From positions 558,001 through 622,000 of the forward strand of contig JAHLKD010000009.1 in the NCBI GenBank assembly GCA_025526935.1: a DNA stretch of 64,000 bases, in the 5' to 3' direction. A program made the translations under genes and the position numbers. The notes below the pieces were generated by a model. It worked only from the letters and a program-made list of their open reading frames with translations, made no database searches and was not told where the DNA came from. Source of the stretch: Cladochytrium replicatum (lineage: Eukaryota > Chytridiomycota > Chytridiomycetes > Cladochytriales > Cladochytriaceae). This document shows, piece after piece, positions 10,697-22,062 of the stretch (position 1 is the first letter of the stretch; the number at the start of each line of letters is the position of its first letter).

Positions 10697-13600
10697 TTAG
10701 TGTTCGAGTTGGTACCTTCAATTGTCGCAATTTGAGCTTTGGAGTTCTTGATTCACTGTTTCGATTTATGCGCGCAAATCACATTGTTTTTCTGCTCCTG
10801 ACTGAAACACACCTTTTTCCTTTAGACCCGCTGCCTTCTCCAGATTTGATTTTTGACACTCGTTTTTCTCCTGGGTCATCGGGTACACGACGGGCTGGTG
10901 TGGGAGTCTTGATCAATCGCAGTCTTTGTAGAGCTTCTGATTTCCGTCTCGTTTCTAGTTATGGTGGCACCTCTCTATGGTTTACATTTCGTGGGCTTTT
11001 GGTTGGAGGGTATTATTTGCCTCCGTGTGGTATTGCTCAGGACCCCTTCCTTGAAGAGTTTATTGCTTCACTTCCTCAACATGTCCCGTCGTCTCCGTGC
11101 CCTGTTCTTTTGTTGGGCGATTTCAATGCCCGTTTTTTAGCTACTGGTGATCATTCTTCAAATCGTAGGGGTAGGTTGTTTGAGCAATCTATTTCTGCCG
11201 CTAGTTTCTCTCTAGTTAAGCACCCTTCCTGTCATAACCCCACATTTTCTTCTCGCAATGGTGACTCCATTATCGATTTGTTGTTTGTCAATCCTCTGCT
11301 TCAATGTGATCCTATTTCTTACATAGTTCATAGTCGTCTAGCCGACGGCGAGTTTATGCCTTGGGCTTCTGACCATTTTCCGGTTACAGCTGTTTTTTCT
11401 TTTGCTCCTCCCAATGCCAGCGCTCCCTCTGCTGCACCCCCCCACAAGCGCTGGGCTGCTCATCTGTTGCGTGAACCTGCTGTCTTTCAAGCAATGGAGG
11501 ATGTGGGACATTTGTTTTTTGATCCCACCCTTGCTGATGTCAATGCTGCACTCAGTCCAATTTTAGAAGCTCCCGCCTTTGCCCAAATGTCTGTGGATGT
11601 TGCACAGGGATGTATTGACTCTGCATTGGATATTATTTTGTCCTTTGTTACTTCATGTGCTGCTTGTGTCATTGGACCCCCCAGTTTAGTTCGCCGTCGC
11701 CCTGCCCTGCCATTGTTGCCGCCGCATTTAGTGGCCTTGCGACGGAGCTACTTACTTGCTCATAAGCACTATTTAGCTGTTTCTTCCTGTGATGATCCTG
11801 ATCCTGGTTTAGTTGAGTATTGCCGCTTGGAGCGTGACCGGCTATCGCGTGAGCGTGTCAAAGCTTTTCGTACTTGGTCTCTTTCTCAGCGAGCTCGAGA
11901 GGCTTCTGGCGACAATATGTTTAGTTCTTCTCCTAGTTCTTTAACCGAGGTTAGCAAAGTTCTTTCCACCGCGCGTAGGTGTCATCAACGGCGCTCAGCT
12001 GCAAGTGGTTTATTGTCTGATCCTGCCTCTTTATCTCATTATCGCAATCACTTTGCCTCCGTTTATCAGACTCAGTTTGCACAATCCTCTGCCAGTGCAG
12101 AACACGTTTGTCTACATGCGCTGAATGATTCTGTGTCAGTTAGTGTTAGTGACTTTGTTTGTGCTATTCGTTCTTCCCCAAACAACTCTGCTCCTGGCTC
12201 AAACCATATTCCAGCTGAGTTATTTAAGCCGTTAGCTTCTGATGTTGCTATCCTTTTTGTTCAACTTTCAAACGCTATTTTCCGTTCAGGTTTGTCGCCC
12301 TCTGCCTGGAATGCTGGCTTGTTGTTACCTGTTTGGAAGAATAAGGGCTCCATTGGTGATATTAGTCAGTACCGCCCCATTACTTTAACCAATGTTGATA
12401 GAAAAATCTTTGAGCGTACCCTGCTTCCTATGCTTGTAGCTCATGTTGGTAAACTTGATCCCGCCCAAGCTGGTTTCCAGGCCAATCGTTCAGGTGTTGA
12501 GTGTGTTTTTGCATTAGATGCTACCCTTCGACGGGCTTCCCGCACTGCTCTGCCTTATTGTGTTACTTTCTTAGATATTAAAGCAGCGTATGATACTGTG
12601 CATAGGCCTCTTTTGTGGGAACGTCTTCGTCAATTTCCCAGAATTCCAAACCGTTTGATCTCTGTTTTGATGAGTATGTTTGATTGTTGTTCTTCTCAGG
12701 TTGTTATAGAGAATCGTTCTTCTGATTTGTTTTCGCTTCCACGAGGTCTTTTTCAAGGTTCTGTTTTGTCTCCGTTCTTGTACTCAGTTTTCATCAATCC
12801 TTTAGCACAGCTCCTTCGTCGTGAATCTTCTCATCTTGCTAGGTTTTCTTATAACACTCCTGTTTTCAATTCGTTGTTTTTTGCTGATGACATAGCTTTG
12901 TTTTCTGCCACCCCTGAGCAGGCCCAACGTGCATTGAAAATTTGTGAAGATTTTGCTTTAGCTTCTCATTTTGTGTTTTCACCTTCAAAGTGTGCTGTGT
13001 TATCTTCTCAACGGTTACCCACCCCTTTGAAGCTTCATGGCTCTGCCCTCCCTGTAGAGGTTTCATTTAGATACCTTGGTCACTATTTTACTATTGAAGG
13101 GTTTGATCTTGCTGCAACTATTGATCATCGCTTAGAGAAAGCTCGTGCCTCATTGTATCTTTTTGCACCTTATGTCTCGTACTTTGGTGGGTCTGCTCCT
13201 CGTGTTGCCAGGTTGTTGTTTTTGTCTTTTATTAGACCTTCACTTGAGTTTGGTTTAGCACTTATTCGGCCTTCCACTGCTCAGCTTCAGGTACTCGAGC
13301 GTTTTTGTTATCATGCACTGTGTCGTCTGTTTTCGATAGCCCATACCACTTCGCGTGTTGGTTTGTTGCTGTTAGCGCAAATTCCTACTTTTGAGTTCAG
13401 GCTGAAGTACCTTCAGGCACGTATGTTTGCTCGCTGGTCTAGTGATTCCAGCCCTCTGTTACCAGCTGCTGTGTTGCAATTCTATCGGTCATCTCCAGTC
13501 GGTTATGGTTCATCTCCTTATTTTTCCGCTTGTCACAATGATCTCATTGTTCCTATGCCTGTTGTGCTCCCACTTCATCCGTTGATGTTGCATTTTCAGT

Positions 13601-14073
13601 CTTTAGCTGTTGCGCATAATGGACCAATTGCAGTTTCGTTTGCCCCTGTCCGCAATTTGAAACTTCGCCACCCTTTGTTGCTACCCCCACACCAACATCT
13701 CCCAACAGTATGTCTTCGTTTGTTCCTGCTATATCGGCTTGGCCGCCTGTTTCCAAACCCCCGACCTTATTGTAGGAACTGTCATGATGCCCCTGAAGTG
13801 TCGCGTGCCCATGTCTCTGTGTGTCTACATTTGCGTGCTAGTTTGTCTGCTAGTTTTGATTTAGGCCCGCCTGACGATCCCCGCCTACCTCTTGACATTG
13901 CAATTGATATGCTTTCACCACGGCCTTTCTATCCTTCCCCTGCTTTTTCCCAGTGGGTTCTTGTTCTTCGTGCACTTAACCGCATTTGGTCAAACTGTCT
14001 TGGTTATGAGTTAGTTTTGTCTCCAGCTCCTGATTGTATCTTGTCTGCTTTTGTTGATTTGGATATGCCTTAG
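10693..14073 (+). CDS. LINE-B1 ORF2: APE endonuclease / reverse transcriptase
   Basis: Intact 1126-residue frame. Endonuclease blocks: VGTFNCRN, TETHL, GDFNAR, SIIDLLF, ASDHFPV. RT blocks: QYRPITL, FLDIKAAYDTVHR, GLFQGSVLSPFLY and FADD at about residues 730-733. A C-terminal knuckle CRNCHDAPEVSRAHVSVC follows. It has the same order and similar length as LINE-A ORF2, with clear but partial protein similarity. The ATG at 10693 overlaps the ORF1 TGA by one base in the reinitiation geometry ATGA. No frame break is seen. Confidence 0.94.
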   Translation: MISVRVGTFNCRNLSFGVLDSLFRFMRANHIVFLLLTETHLFPLDPLPSPDLIFDTRFSPGSSGTRRAGVGVLINRSLCRASDFRLVSSYGGTSLWFTFRGLLVGGYYLPPCGIAQDPFLEEFIASLPQHVPSSPCPVLLLGDFNARFLATGDHSSNRRGRLFEQSISAASFSLVKHPSCHNPTFSSRNGDSIIDLLFVNPLLQCDPISYIVHSRLADGEFMPWASDHFPVTAVFSFAPPNASAPSAAPPHKRWAAHLLREPAVFQAMEDVGHLFFDPTLADVNAALSPILEAPAFAQMSVDVAQGCIDSALDIILSFVTSCAACVIGPPSLVRRRPALPLLPPHLVALRRSYLLAHKHYLAVSSCDDPDPGLVEYCRLERDRLSRERVKAFRTWSLSQRAREASGDNMFSSSPSSLTEVSKVLSTARRCHQRRSAASGLLSDPASLSHYRNHFASVYQTQFAQSSASAEHVCLHALNDSVSVSVSDFVCAIRSSPNNSAPGSNHIPAELFKPLASDVAILFVQLSNAIFRSGLSPSAWNAGLLLPVWKNKGSIGDISQYRPITLTNVDRKIFERTLLPMLVAHVGKLDPAQAGFQANRSGVECVFALDATLRRASRTALPYCVTFLDIKAAYDTVHRPLLWERLRQFPRIPNRLISVLMSMFDCCSSQVVIENRSSDLFSLPRGLFQGSVLSPFLYSVFINPLAQLLRRESSHLARFSYNTPVFNSLFFADDIALFSATPEQAQRALKICEDFALASHFVFSPSKCAVLSSQRLPTPLKLHGSALPVEVSFRYLGHYFTIEGFDLAATIDHRLEKARASLYLFAPYVSYFGGSAPRVARLLFLSFIRPSLEFGLALIRPSTAQLQVLERFCYHALCRLFSIAHTTSRVGLLLLAQIPTFEFRLKYLQARMFARWSSDSSPLLPAAVLQFYRSSPVGYGSSPYFSACHNDLIVPMPVVLPLHPLMLHFQSLAVAHNGPIAVSFAPVRNLKLRHPLLLPPHQHLPTVCLRLFLLYRLGRLFPNPRPYCRNCHDAPEVSRAHVSVCLHLRASLSASFDLGPPDDPRLPLDIAIDMLSPRPFYPSPAFSQWVLVLRALNRIWSNCLGYELVLSPAPDCILSAFVDLDMP

Positions 14074-14232
14074 TGTTTTGAAACATTTTACTTTTCCTAC
14101 GGCTCGCACGGCTCCCCATGTGCTGCCAATTTACGTGTATTTTTACACTTGTATTTGGATTTTGCACCAGCGGGTGATATGTATTGGTTGGACAATAAAT
14201 ACATATTATGAAGTTCAAAAAAAAAAGAAAAA

Positions 14233-15242
14233 GTACCAGTTCGGACTTTTATTCACAAATGTTTGTGTCGATTTCTTCGCCTTTCATTTTCCACTTCAAT
14301 TGCTGGGGTTTTACTGTTTTTTAAGTTTCCTGACCTTCAGTTTCGGCTTCAATATCTGCAGTTTCAGATGTTTCAACGTTGGCTGGATGATGATGCCCCT
14401 GATATGGTTCACTCTATGTTGTCATTCTTTCTTCACCAGGGAAAGCAATTTCGTTGTTCTCCTGTCCCTTTCAACAATCACTTCCTCTTCCCGGCTGCAA
14501 ATGTTGTAGTTCCCAAACCTTCTGATGTTATCGCAAATCACTTTCACCAAGTAGCCTCATCTGCCTATGGTTCTATAGCTGCTAGCTTTGCTCCCCTTGC
14601 ATCTGCACACCCTCATGCGTTAGCAATTGCTCCTCAATGCTTCCCTATTTCGTCAATCTTGAGGCTTCTGCAGTATCGCCTTGGACGTTTGTTTTATCAC
14701 CCCCGCAAGCAGTGTTGTCACTGCCGCACTGCAACTCTCTCTAGATCTCATGTTTCAGAATGTTTGCGTCTTGACCTATTGTTGATTGTTGCCTCCTGTT
14801 CCTGTTCCTGTTTTACAACTTCCGCTTGACGTTGCAATTGATAGCCTTCGTCCACTTCGCATTGTCAACCCAGCGAATCTTGCACCGTGATATCTAGTTT
14901 TTCGTTGTCTCCATAAGATTGGCTTCACTGTATAGGTCTGCCATTAGAAGTTTCTCCTCCAGACTCCCTCTTTGGCCCTGCATTTGTGGATCTTTAACGT
15001 TTTCTTTTCTCATTATTTATTACTCACCTGTTTTTTTGGCACCTTAGCAGTATCTGACGGGTAGCCACAGGTTTGAGTTGACATTCTCTGTTTTGCTTTG
15101 TTGCTTTTCCTTATGCTGCGCGCGCTTCCCTATGTGCTGGTCCATGACCATCTTGTAAGGCACTTTGGGTGTTGTTTTTTGTTATGCATTGTATGTGCAA
15201 AATAAATAATAATATTGTTAAAAAAAATAATAAAAAAAAAAG
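14233..15242 (+). mobile_element. LINE-A fragment 2 (A2), 5'-truncated
   Basis: Matches the last kilobase of LINE-A (from about position 8206 of copy A1) through the 3' UTR and an A-rich tail at 15219-15241. It begins directly after the LINE-B1 tail. It shares single-base variants with copy A4 rather than A1 near its start. A 6-bp insertion near 14785 and other changes break the ORF2 C-terminus. Like every LINE-A 3' end here it runs into (TC)n. Confidence 0.9.
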
Positions 15243-15269
15243 TCTTTTTCTCTCTCTCTCTCTCTCTCT
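15243..15269 (+). repeat. (TC)n tract after LINE-A fragment 2
   Basis: TCTTTTTC then about 10 TC units, between the A-rich tail of A2 and a truncated ORF1 piece. Confidence 0.93.
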
Positions 15270-15503
15270 ACTGTTGCTGTTGCTGAAGCTGATCCAAAAC
15301 GGAAACGTCAAGCTTCAAAATTGCCTCTGACTCGACAACCTGCTTCTCGTACCAGGGTTGCGACCAACTCCTCTACAGCTGATCATGCTATCTCTTCCTT
15401 GCAAACTCCTCGTGATCAATTCTTGGATGCTCTGCGTGTTCTTGCCCCTGCTCAAACTTCTGGATCTCATCCATTGGTGATGTCTGCGTTCGCTCGTTCA
15501 AGA
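15270..15503 (+). mobile_element. LINE-C stub: diverged LINE-A-like ORF1 fragment
   Basis: Translates to a segment like LINE-A ORF1 (TVAVAEADPKRKRQASK..., then DQFLDALRVLAPAQTSGSHP). It is clearly diverged at nucleotide level, so it is a third family or an old copy. It starts inside ORF1 and ends abruptly at about 15503, where the coiled-coil gene remnant begins. It is truncated at both ends, so it was cut by a later rearrangement or insertion. Confidence 0.8.
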
Positions 15504-15504
15504 T

Positions 15505-16700
15505 GGGCAGTAAGAACTCATTTTCGGAGAGGATTTCATAGTTGACAGTGAGGAACTTGATTGATGGTGGTAGGGACGGCAATTTAAGGTCATTAATAAT
15601 TTCATTGATCTTATGCATCTGGAAGCAGATGCCCTGGATGACTTCTTTCACCAAAAGGATAGCCGTACATTGGTGCTGCTGCAGGCTAACCAATGCAAGG
15701 GAACTGGTTGGAAAACTGATGTGTTGGGTGTTAGGAATTCTACCAATTGCCTGGATAGCTGACAAGATGCTTGTTGGGCTGCCGGTTGATGTTGGCACTG
15801 CAGTGTAGCCGCTTCTGAATGACCAGCCTGCGTTTCAGAGCAGCAAGCTCTCCCTCCGCACGTGATTTCCATTGTGAAATCTCCTGAGACACTGCCTGCT
15901 TCTCCCTTTCCATTGCAGCGGTGATCTTGCTAGCTCTTTGTGCTCCCTGTGGTGAATCAATGCACCTGCCTTGCCCAATTGATCAATGAGTGCCTTCTCT
16001 CGCAATTCTGCTGCGATTCGGGTCCTTCTCTTGTTCATTGCTGTCTTTTCAAGATCCTTTGTTCTGACGGTTTGAGGACCTGTTTTGTTTCACGGTCCTC
16101 ATCTACTCGTTTGATGGTCGCTTGGAACTCGTCAACCTTTGCAGTGACAGGCATTCCTCTGTAAATGAATGTTGTTTCCTTCTGAAAAGAAGAACTTTTC
16201 AAGCACTCCATATGATAGGCATTTGCTGCTGTATAAACTCCGTTCGTCCACTGCATGCATCGTGAAATTCATTCCGGGCTTGACGAAGGTTCAGCTTGCT
16301 GCCAGAGTTGTGTCGGTGAATCAACTAATCAACCCTTGAAGAACAAATCTTGAGCCGCATTTATCACGATTTGTTTGACAGTTGCTGATGAAGTGCTCCG
16401 AGTCGAGCTGTGGCCGCTTGCTTTGAATTTTAGATGCCAAAGTCGAATGTCTGAAGCAGGACAGACTCCATTGGTGAGTAAATAGCCAGCATCCCCTTTA
16501 GGACCACGTCGCGCCAGTTTGTTTGAAGTAGCAGTCGATTTGACATCTGTTGATTTGACATCTAGGCCTGTTTCTGCTTCTTCCACTTCAGAACCCGATC
16601 CCAGAGTTGTTTCAGTCACAGTCACCGGTTCTGAACTTGATTCTCTTTCAGCTGATGGTTTGGATTGTTTCAAAGCTCGCTTCTTTGAAGTTCGAGGCAT
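15505..16700 (-). pseudogene. Decayed copy of transposon-borne coiled-coil gene
   Basis: Read on the minus strand from ATG at 16700 (MPRTSKKRALKQSKPSAERES). It aligns through several frame changes to the plus-strand gene at 53251-54915. Shared blocks include ARRGPKGDAGYLL, VKQIVINAAQDLFFKG, YHMECLKSSSFQKETTF, YRGMPVTAKV, RRTRIAAELREKALID and ILLVKEVIQGICFQMHKINE. The frame is broken repeatedly and the 3' end is cut at about 15505 against the LINE-C stub. The charged middle region predicts a long coiled coil. I do not recognise the family. Upstream sequence is also conserved with the other copy, so it moved as a larger unit. Confidence 0.7.
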
Positions 16701-16884
16701 GATGATGGTAATGTTTGTCGTCCGAAGATACAGGCCCGGCGTCTTAGCTGGAATGTTAACGGAATGTATGATGTAATACTTCACAAACACTAGCAAGTAT
16801 TATACCTATAGTTTTCTACCCAAGAAGATAATAATAATATGCTAGGGAAGAAACTGTCTACCAAAACACAGTGGCACTCAGTCT

Positions 16885-17190
16885 CCCAGATTCTGTCCAT
16901 CTGGATACTGTCTCAACTCATTGACGAAACTTCACTAATCTCTATCAGATACAACTAACCTCTCTACAAATTGTCAAATACTACTAGCAATAGGATTCTG
17001 TCCACCAGGACACTTTCTCAACTCATTGACGGTACTTCAGTGATCTCTACCAAATACAACTAACCTCTCCACAAATACAACTTCAGTGATCTCTACCCAA
17101 TACAACTAACCTCTCTATAAATCCTTTTAGCAATAGGATTCTGTCCACGCGGACACTTTCTCAACTACTGGACGGTACTTCAACAGATGA
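16885..17190. repeat. Array of degenerate repeats with TGTCC-N4-GGACA hairpins
   Basis: About three units of roughly 100-150 bp. Each starts with ATTCTGTCCACC-like sequence, then GGACACTTTCTCAACTCATTGAC, then a CAACTAACCTCTC block. Good hairpin cores are at 16999-17012 and 17142-17155. Related units occur at 52970-53105 and, inverted, at 55395-55600. They look like subterminal transposon repeats. Confidence 0.75.
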
Positions 17191-17224
17191 ACACTCAGAA
17201 CAACCATTCATATTCAGAAGATTG

Positions 17225-18061
17225 GGTTATCAAGTTGCTTCCCAGTCTAAGACCACATCAAAATCCTCGCCCAAATCACCTTTGCAAAATCCTCACTAAC
17301 ATCACTTTTTGAATCCTTCAAATAATTTTGAACGGTTCTTCAGCACTCAATTGATGCAGCCAGTCATGACGGCACTCAACGCATTTATTGTTCAACGCGT
17401 TTATTGTTATTGGAGCAAGGCGATTGCGAGTTGCAGGTACCAAGTCAACCCCGGCTGAAAACTTTTGTTCAACTGGAGCGCTTGTTGCTGGTATTCGCAA
17501 ATAGTCCATTGCCATCTGGCTTAGGGCTGGAAAGTTCACACCTCCAATGGTCTACCACCAGTCCATAATATTGATCAGCTTCCCATCAGAATCAATACCG
17601 CGGAGTACCTAATCGCCAAGATAGCGATCCTGTTCATTGTTTTCCTCAGGAATCTCTTCTTGCCAGATGAAAACGGATCTAATGGCTCTCAAGTGTTCAG
17701 AGTCGTTTTTTTTTGTTTATCAGCGGAAGGCCCCTGGAATTGTGTGGACGTTCAGGGGTGTATCCAAAAACATCCCCACCACTGTTCTTGGTTTTCCGTG
17801 TCTTATACAATTCTTTACAGACTTTCCGGACTAGGGGACCTGATCCCTTCCTACATCTTTCTCCCAAGCCTTTGAAAATCAATAATATTGATCCTTAAAA
17901 CGAGGATCAAGTACCATAGCAACTGCTAAACATGGGATCTCAGCGATTGAGTAATATATGCCCAGCTTGTTTAGTGCATTTCGAAATGCTTCCAGGGTTG
18001 TCACAATGGCAGCACTGGACACTGTAATCATTGCTTGGATAACAGTGCCCTCTTCCATCAT
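17225..18061 (-). pseudogene. hAT-family transposase remnant (copy 1)
   Basis: Minus-strand frames show two hAT landmarks in the right order: the mid-domain AMVLDPRFKDQYY (near 17900) and the C-terminal dimerisation block PALSQMAMDYLRIPATSAPVEQKFSAG (near 17450-17530). The two are in different frames, with stops between them, and the C-terminal tail is shifted relative to the copy at 52121-52652. No intact BED finger or full catalytic core is visible. It is dead and truncated. A CAGTGGC motif of hAT-end type occurs at 16869, but a matching right end was not found. Confidence 0.8.
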
Positions 18062-19214
18062 CCATGTTTGGGCTCTAATGTTAAAAAATGCAGAAAACGG
18101 TCGAAAGTTTTATATTGGTGTTTATTCAATTTATATTACAGTTTTCAATAATCAACTATTTGTAGTTAACCTGGAGAAGAAAATCATCTAATTCCTTCAG
18201 TGATGCCATTTAGTTCCCCTCTGATTAGTTCAAAGTTGTCTGTAGTGTACCTCATTGTTGGCCAAGCTGTATGCCTGCCACCTGTGTGCCTCAGGGATCA
18301 CCCTCAAACGTGCTTGAAAGTAGCACTATGAAGATCTAGTCATCTACTTCTACATCTACTTCCATGTGTTGTTCACCATGCACTAGTAGTCATGTGGGCT
18401 TTGGGCCAGCTATACTTTAATGTATAGGCAGTGTTACGACCACTGCTCTACTCAGAAGGCATGGACCAATGATTTGCAAATCATCTACTTCCACATCTAC
18501 TTCCATGTGTTGTTCAACATCCCCTAGTAGAATGTTGCGCCTGAAGACTAGCTAGCGACACTTTAGTCGGTCTTGACCTGATTGTGGACACCTCTATTTT
18601 TGACAGTAACCTCTGATTGATTCTGCACACGAAATTTACTGTCCACTACAGGGTTTGCCGTTTTGATCGCATTTAATCCTCATTGTGCGACACTTGTTAA
18701 TGTTTTATTACTGTGCTATTAATACAAATAAACTTAAAGGAAAAGGATCAAGCTGTTGAGAGAAACACTCGACCAACAGAAAAGAAGAGTTGCAAACATC
18801 CATTAAGGTCCGTTTTCATACACATTGGAGATGGAGTGCACACCCGCTATCCCCGTACTTCAAAAATGTATAGAATCCCAAAAATTTTCTTGCAAAGAAG
18901 AGTAGAAAGAGTGAAGGAGTGGATTATTCCAAAAGCCCTTGAAATATGTACGTATGAGGGATCACGGAACAGGGTGGTAAAGATTATAGAAAACTGGAGG
19001 TCAGACGAAGCCCAGCCTCTGAAGTGTGGAGTATAAAGTACTTTGAAAGTTCGTATGTGACATAAAGTCAAGTATGAGGTCTGCAGCTAATGTGCTGAGT
19101 TTGGTGGATGTACAACTAAGGCAATTAAAAAAGTAAATACGTGCACACTTTGCTGGGGTGAAATTAAAAAGCCAAAAAGAAAATAGGTCGATGGTAAAAG
19201 GTGAACAGAAAGAA
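18062..19214. other. Transposon-flank debris, no gene seen
   Basis: AT-rich. It includes a direct repeat (next entry). Short frames are not convincing. Confidence 0.45.
18341..18530. repeat. Imperfect direct repeat, about 50 bp, 141 bp apart
   Basis: CATCTACTTC...ACATCTACTTCCATGTGTTGTTCA...CTAGTAG occurs at 18341 and again at 18482 with few differences. It probably belongs to the decayed transposon. Confidence 0.7.
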
Positions 19215-21186
19215 TCACATCAAGCCGACTTTCGTAAGGTGACGATGGTAGGCGTCCTGCAACAGACACATAAGTAAAACTTGGAGGGGATTTAGTAACA
19301 ATTTTCTCACCTTTCGCGGAAACTGGAGATCGCAGTGGGTGCACTTAAACGGCTTGTCTTCATCATGGACGCTAATGTGGTGACGCTTTCGGTCGTAGTC
19401 CCGAACAAAAGCCATCCCGCAGTTTTCAACTTGGCAAACATACGGTTTCCGCCCTGTAAGTTGATCGACATTAGCGATTTGCTTCGTACAATGGACGAGA
19501 GTACATACCACTGTGGATCCTCATGTGTTGCCCAAGGTTGAACTTGCGAGTGAAACGCTTTCCGCATTGCTCGCACGTCCAATGTCTGCGCTTGTCGGAT
19601 TCACAGTCTTCCTCCTGCTGCTTGCGTTTACTATTGGCCTGTTGCCGTTGTTGTCTTTTGTTGCATCCTACCGCACTGTATTCGCTGTCGCATGAGCTCA
19701 CACAACTTATCTCCGACATGTTGCTGACGATGCTTGATCGGCGATGATCCAGAGCGCTCTGCTTTTGCCCGGAACGACGGCCCGCACCTTGACGACCACG
19801 ACGGGATGAACCAGATTTCGTCGGGAATTCGTATTCGCTGCCACTATCCGCGGACTCGCTTTCGTCATCGTCGACCAACAGAAACTCGCTGCATTCAGAG
19901 CTCTCGCGATGTCGCTCCGGGCTTCCTTCAATAGATTTGTGCTCGTCAGGCCGTGTGCATTCAGCTGTGAGTTTGATTTCCGCTTGCGGCGACAACGCTC
20001 GTCCAGCTGTGACCGATTCTGTCGTTGAACAGTCGACATTGACACCATCCCGGAGCGGAGGAGAGACGTTGCTCATAGGCACTGCAGTGACGATCCCGTC
20101 CAAAGCGCTCAAATTACCGGTAAACGCAGTCAAGTTGACCAGGTCAAAGTCTGTTGTGAGTGGTGAAGGCAACCCTCCATTGAGCGTGACAGTGGTAATA
20201 GGATCAGCTGGCATCATAGTCGTAGTCGCAGTCTCCATCGGGGGGAAGAATGAAAATCCAGACTGATTGCCTCCCACAGAAAGCATCAAGCTGTTGAAGT
20301 CAAGATGTCCCATACCAAATGCGGAGGTACCATCCAATGAAGCCGGAAAGAGGCTCGCTGAATCTGCGAAGGTTGTTGGTAGTGGCGAGACGTTAGGTGT
20401 AATGATAGAGTTCAAGTTGGGCACCGATGCCGAGTCCACCGACAATGGGTATGAGTTGGCCGAAACTGGTTGGGCCGTGGGTAGTTCGAAAGTATTCACA
20501 AAAGACGACAAGGGAAGCGGGTTCATAACAGTTACCGATGATCCCATTTGCACGATGCTGGCTGGGTTTGCGAGTTGAGTACCAAGCGAAAGCTGATCAG
20601 AGGATCGCGTAAGGATCTGAGACTGTCCCACGAGACCAGCGGGTATGACCAGAGCCTGGTTGATCTGCACGGGCGGCACTAACAACTGTCCGGTCGATGT
20701 ATTGGTGGCGGGGACCGGAGCAACTGTCCGAAGGTGATCACTGTGTGTCGAAGTCGGCCGAAGGCATTGGAAACTGGCAGCATCCAGGTCGCCGAGCAAA
20801 AGAGATGTGGTGTCGGCTGCCCGTGTAAGTCCGCCTAGGGTAGGACGCTGCACACTTCGTAGAGAGGAGACAACGTTCGCTGCTCGAGCTAAAGAACCTT
20901 TATGTACATATTGCCTTTGGTAAGGGTGGCGCGATACACGCGGGCTGTGAAGCTGCCATTCCGACTTGGAGTTTGTGTGCCGGACCTTGTATGAATCGCC
21001 GGTGATCTTTTGAAAGTTGTTGGTGTTGTATAATGTTTCAGCTGCAACCGATCGAACAGTTGACGGGAATAAGAGAAGAGAGGCAACCATATCATTATCG
21101 ACTGTGATTGCAGCGTTGAGGTTCGGGCCAGGGCCAAGAACATTGTTGGTGCTCCGAATCGCTTCAAAGCTTGGATCGCAGAACAT
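19215..21186 (-). CDS. C2H2 zinc-finger transcription factor, Crz1-like arrangement
   Basis: Three exons on the minus strand: 21186-19509, 19453-19311 and 19256-19215, with introns of 55 and 54 bp. Splicing is in frame and gives 620 residues. The start is the first ATG (MFCDPSFEAIRS). The N-terminal 450 residues are Ser/Thr/Asn/Leu-rich, like an activation domain. An acidic and basic low-complexity stretch precedes the C-terminal fingers. Finger 1 (CEQCGKRFTRKFNLGQHMRIH) and finger 2 (CQVENCGMAFVRDYDRKRHH) are complete. Finger 3 (CTHCDLQFPRKDAYHRH) ends the protein without a second zinc-binding His. The finger sequence and terminal position recall fungal Crz1/CrzA, whose third finger is also unusual. 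Calcineurin control is only a family inference; I did not find a convincing PxIxIT docking site. Confidence 0.82.
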
Positions 21187-22062
21187 TATTGTCGCCTTAA
21201 TGCAGTGTGTGAGGAACACTTCAAAAAGATTTCAAAGTCGTCACTCACTCTTATCTGGAGGGAGGTACTTAAAGCTGGAATGTGGTGTGAGCGTAGAATG
21301 AGCGCAATAGCTTCGTCAGTTGAGCAATTGGATGATGGGTGGCTCGATAAGTTCGGAGAAAGGGTATTTGCGAGAGATAGAATCAAGCTAGCCAGCTGGA
21401 GTGTAAACAAAAAGGCGGGCGATTGCGAGCCAATTATAGGCTAGAGTTCTTGGCTTTTGCTGGAGCAGTGGATCGAGATAGAGTACAAAGGTTCGGCACT
21501 GGGATCGCGGTTGGAGTGCTGAACGAAGCGAGATGGAAAGCAAAAGCGAGTCGACAGAGTAATTTCGAGCGCTACAGCTTGAAATGGGATGAAACGGTTC
21601 TAAAACCCGCCCAGTATTTAACGGAAACGGCTCTGTGGGACGTTGGACTTCCTTTCACTACGGGCCCACGATAATAGTTCACGCTTCTGTGCTGGGATGA
21701 ATCTCCCGGACTCGATGCCGAGAAACTTAAAAATGGGGCCGTGTACGTGACGATGACTCACGTGTGTTTGCGTCATCCGAATACCGCGAATTCTCTCGAG
21801 GATCCCCAGGACCACTTTGGCAAGACCCAAGCACTTGGATTGGTCAACACACCAGCCATCGTTCACTCTGGACCATTCAAGTAGTGTTCAGGACACCAAA
21901 CGCTATGCAGCGACACTGCCATATTTTCATCAGTGGCACCAAAAGGGAGGGTGGAATTCCCTTGCCCATGTTCAGTGTTTCAGGAAACACATCAAACATC
22001 ATGTTGTGCCGAGACCGAGGACGTTGTCTCTCACTTCGTTTTTTTATAATTTACCACTCAAC
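21187..22062. other. Intergenic, no gene seen
   Basis: Upstream region of the zinc-finger gene and 3' flank of the methyltransferase gene. No supported coding or RNA feature. Confidence 0.5.

Larger units (their letters stand above)
9243..14232 (+). mobile_element. LINE-B copy 1 (B1), apparently intact
   Basis: Complete element: short leader (AAAAATCA), ORF1 from ATG 9251, ORF2, a short 3' UTR with AATAAA, and an A-rich tail at about 14217-14231. Both ORFs are open over their full length, so this is the best candidate for an active copy. It is clearly related to LINE-A in both proteins but differs in nucleotide sequence. The second copy, B2, lies at 46921-51850. Confidence 0.94.

Noticed and set aside
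16885-17190. CRISPR-like array
   Set aside because: Units are long, degenerate and irregularly spaced, in a eukaryotic transposon context.
18713-19036. 107-codon plus-strand ORF as a gene
   Set aside because: It starts at a non-ATG codon, has no recognisable motif, and lies in AT-rich transposon-flank DNA.
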